Shown piece after piece: positions 1-12,087 of a DNA stretch of 64,000 nt. How positions within the stretch are numbered: the stretch's first letter is position 1; every line of letters starts with the position of its first letter. Origin of the DNA: Phallusia mammillata (lineage: Eukaryota > Chordata > Ascidiacea > Phlebobranchia > Ascidiidae); assembly GCA_003260075.1 (NCBI GenBank), contig QLIY01000439.1:1-64000 (forward strand). The letters are read 5' to 3'. The translations under genes were made by a program, and so were the position numbers. The notes below the pieces were generated by a model. The model searched no databases, was not told the DNA's origin, and saw only the letters and a list, made by a program, of their open reading frames with translations.

Positions 1-651
1 AGTAAAGGTTGGTGACCCCTGGTATATGTGATACATCGTTAAATATGATGTAGTATATATAAAGTAGCAATATATAGGAAAACCACTATTCTAGTTTAAC
101 AATTAAAAAAAAAACATTTATCATTGCTGGGTTTTTGCCACACAGCATTTGCTTTACTGCCTATTTCCTAATTCATATTTTTTTAATCAGAAACTAATGT
201 AAAATAAGGTTGAAATTAGTGAAACTCTGGTATTTTTAGACCATAATTCATGTATGCATGCATGTTTGTACTTGAATAAGATACCGGTGATAAAACATGT
301 ATCTAAACATCTTTAGAATGATTGACTTACACTATGTTTCGATGTCGCGAGTTTGGGCCATGTGACCGTATTGGGGAGTGAAAAACATGACACAGCAAAA
401 TTAGTTGGCCCAAGTTGAAAAATTTAGGGCCATCTAATTCAGGTGGTCTAAGCTCAGTTTGGGCCATGGCATTGTGTTGCTCCACTCCAATGTATTGTAA
501 GCTTGAAAAAGCTGAAAAAAAGAAAAATTTATATTCGTAGTTTAATCTTGTATGAATTTGAATCAGTAATTCATGTATATCATAAACAGCATTATTTGTC
601 AATAGCTTTTGAAGTTGTAATTCACTTAACACTCGCCTTGTTTGTGTGCAG
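1..651 (+). other. Intronic sequence of the FN3/ZP gene
   Basis: No coding exon could be supported here. The stretch ends in a polypyrimidine-type 3' splice site (AG at 650-651) directly before the first FN3 exon. That exon begins in phase 1, so at least one more upstream coding exon lies outside the window. The short open frames here look like chance. Confidence 0.6.
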
Positions 652-3600
652 TGCCACTGCCAGTGGAAAGTGTGGCAATTGACAGTGCAACAACCAGTGT
701 TGTTGCTGTTTCATGGCAACCACCTCCCATGGGGGGCAACTACCAACAGTTGGTTGGGTATAGAGTTCATTTTGGGCCAATACTGGGTTCAATACAAACA
801 GAAACGTCAGCTTCATTTATAATGTCTGCTGGTTCATGGAGTCATTTTTCAATTCATGCTGTTTACACTAATGACACAGTGATTTCACAGCAGTTTGTTG
901 CAATGACAGGCAAGTTGGTTTATTTATTTTTAAACTTGTTATTATTACCAAACAAACATATATTGAAAACTTTATGTCTTAATGAGTGGTACTTGAGTGG
1001 GTAAAAGTTATTTTTTGTGTGCAAATTTGTAAATTGTAAATTTATTAGGGTTTGCCCTAAAGTTGCATTTTTTATTTTGTTTTTGTAAAAAGTTGGGTAT
1101 AAGGGCTTTGACTTGTCATCTCTTTAATAAAACTCTGTTTGTATAAAAGTTTTATTACTGTGGTGTGGTATACATTGAAATGATCATTTTTTTGTTCGCA
1201 ATTGATTACAGGCACCTTAAGCAGGATATCATAGATACCTTCCTACTAATACCAGTTCCAAATCTAACCAAACTTTTTGGTTATGTTTTAGTGCCAGCTA
1301 TGGTGTCTGGAACTTTTACAGTGGATCAAAAAACTAGAACCAGCTTTCGTGTGACATTTAGTGCACCCCTTTTTTCCGACGAAGTTGACGGTTACAGGTT
1401 TTATTTCACATCAAATGCTTTGAATGGAACTTTTGACCACCACTCAACTGTCACAGTAGCAGTTATCACTGGTCTAACTTGGAACACCAATTTTAAATTT
1501 ACTGTGTCTGCTTATAATGCTGCTGGTTATGGAATTCAATCTCTACCCTTCCATGTGTCGACAGGTATTGATATTTAGTCATTTTTTCTTCTTTTCTTGG
1601 GGGAAAGGTTAAAGCAAATGTGAACTATGTAGTAGTGGGCCCCATGTAAAATATTTCAACTGTTGCGATGTCATGATAACACCTACAAAAGAAGAGCTGT
1701 GAAGTCTTCTAAAACTCCAAAATGAGGTTTTCTTAAAAGGAATGTTAAAACAGCTCACAATACTGTAATTGTTGAAATCAAGTCTAGTCTTATTTTATTC
1801 ACAATGGGCTAAATTTGTGAGCTCTCTCTTCATAATACTTGGTAGCTACAATGCATTTAATGATGATCCACTCTTTTGGCTCCATATTTTTATTGATTGT
1901 TCAGTGCAATTGTGTTGCTATGTATTCTTTTACCATGCAAAATAAACTTAACTTAATCTAAATATTCAATTGTGTGCAGTGAGCTATGTTCACTGATTAG
2001 AAGGCACTGTCATATTCAACAAAGCTTACTTCAAAATAAAGTTTGAATCAGCATGATTGTAAAGCACTTCAGCTGTTCGTAAAGAATATAAAATTTTATT
2101 TCTGTTTTGTGCATCCCTAAATTATACATAAAACTCTCAGATCCTGGACCAACTGTCAGCTATCATATTAACTCATCTACATCACATTCATTTACGTTGG
2201 AATGGGATCAACCACCTGGAGGAAATTTTGAACCAGTGTTTAAATACCAAGTTCAGCTGTTTAATGCCTTTGGCATCAGTATCGGATCACCAACTAACGT
2301 CACAAACTCATCACATTCCATGCAGTTAACGTCACTTATGCCCATGACACAGTACTTTGCATCTGTGAAAGCGATCTATGCAAGTTCAGAAGCTGAGTCA
2401 GATTTGTTTTCAGCTGTAACAAGTAAACTTTGAACTTTATTTCCGCTTTGTTATGAAGCATATCTTTTTAATCTCTAAATCTCCAGTAAGAGTGTTTTTT
2501 TAAGAGTTTTTTGAAGAACATAAAATATCGAGACATTATTGGCAAACTGTAGAAACGGTAAAAAAACGTAAACGCTTTCCTATGTTACCAAAAATATTAC
2601 TTAATAAGAACAACGATTTTTCCCTGGCATGTAATTAACATTTTTTTTGCAGAACCCTTGTCACCAAATATTAGTGTCGAAGCGAAGCATGACTCAATTC
2701 TTGCAGTAAAATGGCATTTTGTGCCTCCAGTGTATCCATGTTGTGGTGTCACTCAATTACATCTCTCAGTGTTTCTTAATTCCACCACAGTCACCAATAT
2801 TTCAACTCCAGTGCCCCACAAGCCCGAGACAAATTTGTATGAACATAATTTCCAGCTGCAACCAAACAGGATGTATGTTATCGAGGCAATTCTGTTTGTT
2901 GATAAAGCAGGTTTTGGAAATGCTACTACAATCCACGCTGCAACATGTAAGTGTCAAGTTTTGCAGGTTAATAATAAAACTTTTGTTCGATGCTAGTGGT
3001 TCCCTAAATCCCTCCTTTACAATTCCAAACATTTTCATCCCTCCCTGATGTATTACATAACAGATCTGAACCGCACAAAAATCACCAAAAAAATTAGTTT
3101 TTTTATTTTCACAGGTCATATTCTTAGGGCTTAACTGTCTATTTCCAAACCACATGAAAAATTAAAGTAAATTCCCCACACGTTTTGAAATTCCTTCCCA
3201 TTTGGGATCCACTGGTTTAAGCATTTAAGGTGTCAATGATTTCATTGTACTGTATACAATGTACTAAAAAAAAACATCCAAAATGTCACGATTTTGTGTA
3301 CAACCCTAGCAACAAAACTGATAAGCTCCTGTGAGGCTATAGAGCAGGGGCAGAATAATTGTTTACCAGACAAAGAGGTATATCACGTCACATTCGGTAT
3401 AGATACGCAACAAGCACCTAGTGCAAATAGAAGACCATAGGTCTGGGTGAATTAAGTTCCATGTGCTGGTTTAGCTTATTCTTGTTACGTATAGCAACTT
3501 AGGAGATTTACCGAAAACTAGCAGGGATTTTTTGCTAAAATGTGCATTTTTACTTCCTCTGAATCAGAGTGTTGTTGAGGGCTACACTAAATGGCTTGGC

Positions 3601-6600
3601 GGGCCGGATTGTGGCCCGCGGGTTGCACACCCCTGCTATACAGGAATACTTTAAAACAAATAAATGATAATTTCAAGATTTGAAAAGCTTGCAGACAATC
3701 ATATTGTAATTTAAAACCCAGTACAACTTTTTTAGACCCAATTGGAATCAACGGACAAAATATTCGACTAGTTTCCGTAACACAAACAACAATTCAGATA
3801 GAATGGGACCCTTCTAATGTTGGCAGTATGGAAATTCTTCAGTACAAAATTATATGGTCCCCGTCATCATTAAAAAATGATTCAATTGAAACAAATGCAA
3901 CCATGGCAACTATCAATCACCTCAAATCTGACACAGAATATGCCTTTGCTGTTCTTACTAAGAATTCTGTTGGATTTTCATCTGTTTTGAGCCCTGCCCC
4001 CCCCCCATTCTGTTGGATTTTCATCAGTTTTGAGCCCTGCCACTTTTGCAACAAGTAAGTCAAAAAGGTGGTTTATTATACTTTGTCAAAACATAACCAT
4101 CTTTGCATTAATCCCTTGCAAAATAACATACAATTGTAAGTAAAAATTTTATGCAATTACATTAACAATGTATCCCCCCCCCCGCAACAAGTAAGTCAAA
4201 AAGGTGGTTTATTATTGCATTAAGCTGTTGCCAACATTTAATTGTCAGTAAAAAATGTATGCAATTACTTTAACAATGTATTGTTTTTGCAAGAAACAAA
4301 TTTTATTCCAACCCTTGAGATTTCAACCACTGTACCACCAACCAAAAACACCATCACCATAAATTGGCTTGTTGAACCATCCTGTGCACCAACCATCATG
4401 TTTCAATTGGTTTACAATGAATCCAGCACAAATGATACCCAGTTAAAAAATATTACTGATATACAACGGCAGATGTCAGTTACTGTGGAAAACCTGAACC
4501 CGAACACTTGGTATGATTTTTATGTGGTAGCTGTGAATCGTGGTGGAGTTGGAAACAGGTCCGAAGTTGTGTCGGGACATACTAGTAAGTTTTCGAAACT
4601 ATGAATTTCTTTGAACTAGAAAGTTTTAAGGCCAGAGTTGTTTGACAACCAAATATAAAACCTTTTCTCAAATGTGTGATTAGTGATGGGACGCCCCCCC
4701 CCCGGTGGAGTTGGAAACAGGTCCGAAGTTGTGTCGGGACATACTAGTAAGATTTTTTGATAGTTTTGTGTTGGTTGTTATGCTTCTCAGAAACTTAAAT
4801 TTTGAAAACTAGAAAGTTTAAGGCCAAAGTTCTTTGACAACCCAATATAAAACTTTTTCTCAAAGGTGTGATTTTTGTTGTCCAATGTGGAAGATGAATT
4901 GTGTGATTACCAAATATATAAAAATATTAAAACTTTGTAGTTTAAGTCAACAACATTACTGCTTGTATATTCTGTTATTTCTCTTGTTGGGGTGGAATCT
5001 GAGTCAGTTTTTAGATATTGTGTAGAATCATAATATTTTTAGGAAACCTGACTTTTTAGGTATTGTGTCAAAAAACAGCAATAATTTAGGCAAGGACAAC
5101 ATAAAGGCCTTGTTTTTTGTTGGAAATTTTTTTTGAAAAGAGGAGTGTGAGTCAATTTAACAACCCTAGTAAAAACTATTGATGTTTTGTTTGATAGAAA
5201 ACACATAACTTGATGTTTTGCAGTGCCGAGTGCAATACCGCCCCCCCCCCTATTACTGCTTATACATTCTGTTAATTCTCCTTTTCTTTTTTTGGGGTGA
5301 AATCAGAGTCAGTTTTGAAATATTGTGTAGAATCATGATATTTTTGGTAAGCCTGACTTTTCGGTTAATGTGTCAAAAAACAGTAATGATTTATGTGAGG
5401 GCAACATTACTGCTTTGTTTTTAGTTCTAAAGACCTTTGAAAAGAGAAGTGTGAGTCAATTTAACAACCCTAGAAAAACTATTGTGGTTTGTTCCATACA
5501 AAATGCATATCTTTAATGTTTTGCAGTGCCAAGTGCAATACCACCTCCTACTGCTGTGTTTGACATGGTCCAGGGAGTGGTAGTGGTTAGTTGGTTGCCA
5601 TCAGCTGCAGGAGGAAGTGCAGAGATCGTTAAATATAAAATAATATGGACTTCCGACACAGACAGTGACTTCTTAATTGTAGAGGTTGATGGAAATCACA
5701 CAAGCGCAACGTTGAATGAACTGCAACCTTTCACTGTGTACCAAATCACAGTTCAAGCAATGAGTGAACATGGGTTTGGTGAAGCTTCTGGACATGTTAA
5801 TGTTACAACAGGATCTGGAGTAGTGTGTGGAAATACTGTTTCCATTGTGTAAGTTACTTTCAAAATTAATGATGAGAAATAGCATTTTTAGACATTTTGT
5901 ATTCATTTATAATATTATTATTATGTTTTTACCTAATTCCAAATTATCAAGTATTTTTTCTTATACATTCAACTTCTGCGTAGGTGCAACATCAACTTAT
6001 TTGAACACATTAGTGACTTTTCTGTGACCAGAAAATAAAAAGCAAAACTGCAACATGTATTTCCAACCTTCTGCACTCTTTGCTAAAAAAAACATGATAA
6101 CTTAATGTACATTCCAGCCTTAATTATGCCTAGTGAAAATGAAGGGTTTTAAGCAAGTGATTGCAATGTATAACAAAATTTAGTTATTAAGGTATCCAAC
6201 AATAAGCTGTTAAAAAAATACATGTGGAAAACAATTGGATATCTGGGAACATTTTCTGTTGATTTACATTAAAAAGTGCAAATATTGTTCTGCTAAATTA
6301 AACAGAAGATGTTTAGAAGCATGTGTCCACTGTAAATTCAGATTTGATAACAAAGAGTGCAATTACTATGCAATTTTTGTTTAATGAGGTTCAACATGCG
6401 AATTTTAAATTGGCTGGACCAAAGTTTCTGATATGTTAAATTATTTTTAAATTTTAAATACCCTTATTTTATAATGTGCTGGCTGGCTTAAAAAATCAGT
6501 GCTTTTCCCATTTTATTTTTTGACAAACTGCAATTAGAATGGTAACAATACCCCCCCCCCAGCTGCAGGAGGAAGTGCAGAGATCGTTAAATATAAAATA

Positions 6601-9600
6601 ATATGGACATCCGACACAGACAGTGACTTCTTAATTGTAGAGGTTGATGGAAATCATACAAGTGCAACTTTGAATGAACTGCAACCCTTCACTGTGTACC
6701 AAATCACAGTACAAGCAATGAGTGAACATGGCTTTGGTGAAGCTTCTGGACATGTTAATGTTACAACAGGATCTGGAGTAGTTTGTGGAAATACTGTTTC
6801 CATTGTGTAAGTTACTATAAATTAGATGATGAAATATTGTTATCAAGCATTTGTAGTTATTACAAGATTTTTAAATAGACTCTCTTGCATAACTAAAAGG
6901 GTTAGGATAGTAGAGTAAATCTGTTTATTGTTTAAATTTTTTATTTATTTAAAATATAATCAAATATTTTTTCACTAACTTGAAATTATTAAATATTTTT
7001 TCTTATACAGTAAACTTCTGTGTAACTGCAAAATCAACTTGTTTGAACACATTAGTGACATTTCCCACAAGAAAACTGCAACTTATATTTCCAATCTTAT
7101 GCACTCATTGCCAAAAACATTATATCTTACTGTACATTCTAGTCTTACTGATGCCTAGTAAAAATTAAGGTTAATAAAGCGAGTGAATGTTATAGATCAG
7201 AAATCAGTTAAGCAAGTATCTGACTGTTAGCTGTTGAAACAAAGTAAAATGACACATATTCAGATCTGGGATCATTTTCTGGTAAACTGTGATGATTCAC
7301 TCAAAAATATAAATGTTTTTCTGCCAAATTAAACAGTAGAAACACAGAAACATGTCTCTACTAGTTTATCATTTTACCAGAAAAAATATTAAATGTTAAT
7401 TGAATGGCACAGGAAAAAAATATCTGCTGGCTGAAAAGTCAGTGCTTTTTCCATTTTTATTTCTGATAAACTTTAATTAAAATGGTAACAATATTATAAC
7501 TTTAGTCAGTTAAAAAGTAAGTAATAATACCAGCTGATGTTTTAGATTTACTGCTGAAGACATAAGTGAAAAACTAAACCCCCAAACAGGAGATGTGGTT
7601 GTGATATCCAGAACTGTTGACAACAGTATAAATGTGCCATCATTAGACCCACAATGCCAAAGCACACCACTTGCTGGGCAGCCTGTTGTGTTTCAATTCA
7701 ACATGACAGACTGTGAAGCAGAAGTTACACATCCTATTGACATTTTTACTGAGGTGGGTTGTTTTTGTCTTGTTTTTTTTTGTGAGCCTAACATATCAAA
7801 TATAAAACTAAATGTTAGAAATTGGAGATACTATATCTAAAAGCGTCACTTTACTAGCACCTAAGCTGGTATATGGCATTTGAAAATGTTTATTACAAAG
7901 TTTTAAATCTTAACAGATTATTTGAGGCAAATGCTGGTAAAACATTTTTAAAACTAAAATCTGAATCCTTTCTTAAATTTGGTGATGATTTTGGTGATTT
8001 TATGTGGATTTCCATTTTCAATTGTAAAATTATTTGCTTATTATTTGTTTCAGGCTGTGGACACAAGCTCCACATCATATAGCTACAATGTTCAGCTTGC
8101 AAGATCTTTTAATATTTCTTCACCTGTTATAAGATTTCCAGAGACTTACACTTTCTCCTTCACTTGTCAGTACAATGATTCTGTCACTGTTTCATCTGTT
8201 AAAATCAAAAACTTTATCAAGTATGTTGCTGTTAAATGTGTGAGTTAAGTTTAATGCATTTAGAGTAGTTTACAGTAAGCAGGCAATTTGCAAATAGAAT
8301 TTTACATCAAAAATGACATTTTATTGAATTTTTGTAAGTTCAAATAATTTGGACACTATTTGTTGGTTCTATGTACTTGAGTTATTTCTGTGGGTTGCGC
8401 CGACAATTACTTCCTATGTGTTTTACTTGGGTACATTGAGGTACTTTAGATAAAACAACAATAAATGAAAAGATTTTATGTTTGGTAGAAAAACAGTTGT
8501 AGTTATGGAGATGAAGGATGGCTCATTTGAAGTTGAGTTTATGCTTTACACTTCTGAACATTTTGACACCCCACTGTCTGGGAATCCCCCAATGGTTGAA
8601 GCCTTCTCTTCAATTTTTGTCCAACTTCAAGTTTTGGAAGAATCTGATAATTTTTATTTACAGGTAGTTTGGAAGCATTTAAAAAGTATGAGCATTGCAT
8701 TTATGTATTTAAATGAGTGTTTTTTTCCCTTTTAGACAAAGAAGTGTTGGGCCACGCCTAGTACATCATATGATGATGTCATCAAATACCCACTAATTGA
8801 AAATGGGTAAATAAAATAAATTTGTAATTGTCTTTACAAAATGCAGAGCAAATTTCAATCAAACTATTGCTAGAATGGTTTTCGTAAATGCAATTCCTAA
8901 ATAGTTTTTACTTAAATACTACTGGACTAATCAAATTCTACCTCACAAGTAAAGTAAACTTTGTTTTGTGACCGATTCTCCTTGATGAAAATACAAAGAG
9001 GCTTTTTATTTGTTGGAATCACAACAAGTAGGTAAAACAGAATTGATAGCTTTGTAAGTACAAGGTTGCTGTGGTTATCATCCTGTTGAGATGATAGTCA
9101 AGAGCTTGTTGGTAACAAAATCAAATAAAAAGTGAAACTTGCTAGAAAACAGCTTTCCAGTTGCTTCACAACATGAGTCAACTTTATGTCGTTGTTTGTA
9201 GTGAAGCAGTGCATGTGATATCAGAACCAGTAAATTCAACAGTTGTCTTCCAAAACTTCCAGCCCCGAATTACACAGTTTAAGTTCACTGCCTTTGTGTG
9301 GTCCCACATACTTGATGGTGTACAGTCAATATATGTTCATTGTGATGTTGAACTGTGTGACACTGCCACAGGAGAAAATTGCCTTGCTGTGGTATGTCTA
9401 TTGTTTTATCTTTGGTTTTACTAATTGGTGATTTTTACTCTCATGTGTCTGCCTGTGTTCAAATCCCCCCCCCCTGTGGTATGTCTATTGTTTTATCTTT
9501 GGTTTTACTAATTGGTGATTTTGTGTTCAAAAGGAAACTGTTCTGATTTGTCGATAAACATCTCATGTTAAAAACATGTCCTATGTGACATCAAGAAAGG

Positions 9601-10983
9601 TCTAAATAGGATCATCATTTTAATTTTTTGTCTTGAAAAAAAAGCAGAGAATATTTCTCATTGTATTGGCACATTGCTTTTTTGTGATGTGTACCACTGT
9701 GCCAACACACCAGTGTATCACTTTGAATTCAGTTTTACTACGGTTTATGTTGTGTTGTGACAACTACAGAAGTGGCAAGGCATGGCTTCCAGACTGATTG
9801 TCCCAACAAGTGCCATGTTCTGGCTAGACAAATCAAAACAGTGCAGTTTCTGCAGCTCATCATGTAGGGTTTTAGCAAATCTTTACATTGGTTTGTAAAA
9901 CCATAAATGGTTTTTGTTTAGACACATTTCGTCCCGCATAATGGTAAATGATTGAGTTTGATTGTTTTTTTTAAACACAATGAAAATTGCTTGCAATGAA
10001 AAGTTTTCTAAGTTTCAGTTTTTTTATGCGTTACTGCTGAAACCCAGTAATATTAGATGCAGAATCCACCAAACTTAATAGATGTATTTTTCAATATATC
10101 CTTTTTTGTAATAATCATCTTTGTTCTGTTCTAGAAACGAAGAAAGAGATCACATGAAAATACTGACTCTAGCAAAATCACATATGGACCGATTACATGC
10201 TCTAAAAAATTCAATGATGCTTGTGAACATGTAACCAGTTTTATTCCAATTTTATATAATAAATGTTTTTTTATTAAGTACAATTCCTATTAATGCTGAT
10301 AACACTTAATTTTCCGGTGTAAAGTATTACGGTATGACAGACTTTTTTGATATTTTATCATAATATTTTTGTATTATCAAACACATGCCAATTAGAGGGG
10401 GCATGTTTAAGTTAATGTTAAGTACATGGTGGAGCTGTATAGAAAACATTTAAATATTTGGAGATGAAGTTTTATGAAGGAGAAATACAGAAAAAGATGT
10501 TATAAACCAGTGTACTTTAGTTAATGTTTAGGATTTCAAGCATGCATCGACATAAACAGAAATGTTATTTAGTACACAACCTTAGGAGATAGAAACAGAA
10601 TTTGTTTCAGCAATTTTATTCGTTTAGAACAATGGAGGTTGTGAAGATGATTGTTTATTAAATAAAGGATCAATTGTTTGTGTTTGTAAACCTGGTAGAG
10701 TTCTTAAAAGTGATGGGAAAAGCTGTACAAGTTTTTGTAAGTCAAACACTTTTTGCACAGTTTTAATTTTTAGAAAAGTGAAATCAATTGTAAGTGTGGT
10801 TTTTAATTATTTGATATCAAGGCTTGTAAGAGACACAGACAATGTGAGTATATTAGTACATTGTTGTCAACAGATAAACTGAGGCAAGTTGTTGAGTCCG
10901 GTTGGAGTTGGGACATAAAACTCATCATTGCTAGTTTGATCTGTCTGATCATTTTACTCGTCATAAAAATTGTGTTGAAGTAA
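652..10983 (+). CDS. FN3-repeat / ZP / EGF-like single-pass membrane protein, 5'-partial
   Basis: Exons: 652-909, 1292-1564, 2141-2422, 2653-2946, 3736-4054, 4294-4584, 5527-5848, 7546-7753, 8054-8220, 8489-8663, 8736-8806, 9202-9391, 10135-10230, 10628-10789, 10822-10983 (stop). Each of the first seven encodes one fibronectin type III domain; exons 1-6 are phase 1-1, typical of exon shuffling. Exons 7-12 encode a zona pellucida domain: paired cysteines, the ZP-C hallmark CWATPS, YPLIENG and VHCDVELC. Exon 13 opens with KRRKRS, a furin-type site, as expected after a ZP domain. Exon 14 is EGF-like (NNGGC..C..CVCKPG..C). Exon 15 has a TM segment (LIIASLICLIILLVI) and a tail of a few residues. 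The visible part is about 1075 codons after removing a 43-base duplication in exon 5. Likely role: polymerising surface or extracellular-matrix glycoprotein with many N-glycosylation sequons. The name of the protein is not recognised. Confidence 0.85.
3345..3635. mobile_element. hAT-type MITE in FN3/ZP intron 4
   Basis: Starts CAGGGGCAG and ends CACACCCCTG. It is flanked by an imperfect 8-bp target-site duplication, ctatagag (3337-3344) and ctatacag (3636-3643). Its interior includes a 'gggccggattgtggcccgcg' type segment common in hAT MITEs. It is non-coding, and its ends and TSD length point to the hAT superfamily. Confidence 0.75.
3964..4041. repeat. 35-bp duplication around a C10 run inside FN3 exon 5
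   Basis: The 35-bp segment at 3964-3998 recurs at 4007-4041 with one mismatch, separated by a run of exactly ten C (3997-4006). The extra 43 bases shift the frame of FN3 domain 5. Removing them restores a 276-nt phase 1-1 exon ending at the GTAAGT donor at 4055. This is probably a joining artefact and not a real frameshift. Confidence 0.85.
4048..4280. repeat. Diverged direct duplication around C10 at 4174-4183
   Basis: The segment from 4048 (gcaacaagtaagtc, the exon 5 donor) to 4173 is repeated from 4184 to about 4280, with an indel of some 30 bases and scattered SNPs. It spans a 5' splice site and intron, so a second, dead copy of the donor is created. Confidence 0.8.
4542..4875. repeat. 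Diverged direct duplication around C10 at 4694-4703
   Basis: The end of FN3 exon 6 plus intron (4542-4693) is repeated at 4704 to about 4875. The 43 exonic bases are identical and the intronic part is diverged. Just before the C run, the left copy carries 'tagtgatgggacg', the end motif of a MITE family seen at 18100. The right copy lacks it. Confidence 0.8.
4955..5550. repeat. Diverged direct duplication around C10 at 5241-5250
   Basis: About 285 bp of intron, the splice acceptor and the first 18 bases of FN3 exon 7 (4955-5240) are repeated at 5251-5550. The left copy stops a few bases inside the exon; only the right copy continues into a complete exon. I therefore used the acceptor at 5525-5526 for the gene model. 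Confidence 0.85.
5603..7493. repeat. 0.95-kb diverged duplication around C10 at 6551-6560
   Basis: 5603-6550 and 6561-7493 are two versions of the same sequence: most of exon 7 plus the following intron, ending in ggtaacaata in both. Over the 246 shared exonic bases I count eight differences, all at third codon positions and all synonymous. The introns differ by many SNPs and indels. The right copy has no 3' splice site and no first half of the exon. Confidence 0.85.
9388..9534. repeat. Short duplication around C10 at 9465-9474
   Basis: Sequence beginning tgtggtatgtctattg at 9388 (donor of exon 12 and intron) is repeated from 9475. The left copy has about 30 bases that the right one lacks. 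Confidence 0.8.
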
Positions 10984-11193
10984 TAAAAGATCTGCACCAT
11001 CATTTTTGTACCTGCTTTATTGGGTATTGTTTAATTGCATTGTGGTCCAACATGCAAAGAATTAGTGCATGAAATTCCAACACAAACAATTAAAAATAGT
11101 GTTGAGGGGTCAGTAATGAAATCTATATGTACCAGTTTTGAAATCTTTAAAGTTTTATGCCAATTAGTTTAAACTGTTTGTGTTTGTCCAGAA

Positions 11194-11199
11194 AATAAA
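11194..11199 (+). terminator. Poly(A) signal AATAAA of the FN3/ZP gene
   Basis: AATAAA lies about 210 bases after the TAA stop at 10981-10983 and is the first canonical signal downstream of it. Confidence 0.55.
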
Positions 11200-12087
11200 A
11201 GAATATTAGAAAAATTCTGAGATTGTTTTTGCAGTTTTATAACATCATTTACATTCAAGCAGGTTACAAGCGACATGAACTGATAGATATTTAGGCTTTA
11301 AAGAAATATACAATGGTGACTTTTCAAATACGACAATGAAATATAAGTTAGTATTTTTTGTAACAGGTTTGATAGTTTTTTTTTTAAGTACTCCCACCTA
11401 CTGCATGATTTTCATCTATAAAATGTGTTTATCTTTTTACTGTGATGCATTTAACACTTTTAGCTAAAGTGTTTTTAAAAAAATTCGATGAAGTTTTGAT
11501 AAAATGTAAGTTAAACAGAAATACCCACCAGATATTTTTACATTCCTCTAAACTAATTATACAGTGTTGATTTTCGGAATGAGTCATAGTTATGAGTGGA
11601 AATACAGTGAAAGCCTCCCTTTCATGTTCATCTATTGTGTAGGTAGTCACCTATTGTATGTCACAAAAGTAAACATGGTTAAGTCCTACACAAAGAGGGA
11701 GGCTAAGGAAGCAAACCATATAACCTTGAGACCAAACAAGCAATGTTTAAAAGGTGATTTTGATAAGTCAACAATAGACAAAAGTTTCCTGTCCAATACG
11801 TGAAATTCAACAATGAACATGGGAAACCTTTTAATATCGCAGTACCAGCACTTGGCTTCAGAAGGGTTTTCAGTGCATACAAATAGTAATGAAAAATGTT
11901 TAAAAAAAACACAGTCAATTACAAGAAATAGTCCATAATGCTGCTGCAGACAGAAATGTAGATTACATTGTTAAAAAATAAAGATTTTTTGTGTGTATCA
12001 ACAGGCTTTTCAAAAATAGCACTTTATTGAATATTAACAGTTTGACAGTTATCTTTCTACTACAAGTGAAATTTTTGTCACAAAAAT
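11200..12087. other. Intergenic / 5' region of the shisa-like gene
   Basis: No exon, RNA gene or repeat could be supported. Short open frames on both strands lack homology and splice context. The promoter and 5'UTR of the next gene must lie in the right part. Confidence 0.5.

Noticed and set aside
4542..7493. Extra FN3 exons from recent tandem duplication
   Set aside because: Duplicate pieces begin or end in mid-exon at ten-base C runs, lack splice sites and differ only at silent sites, so allelic joining explains them better.
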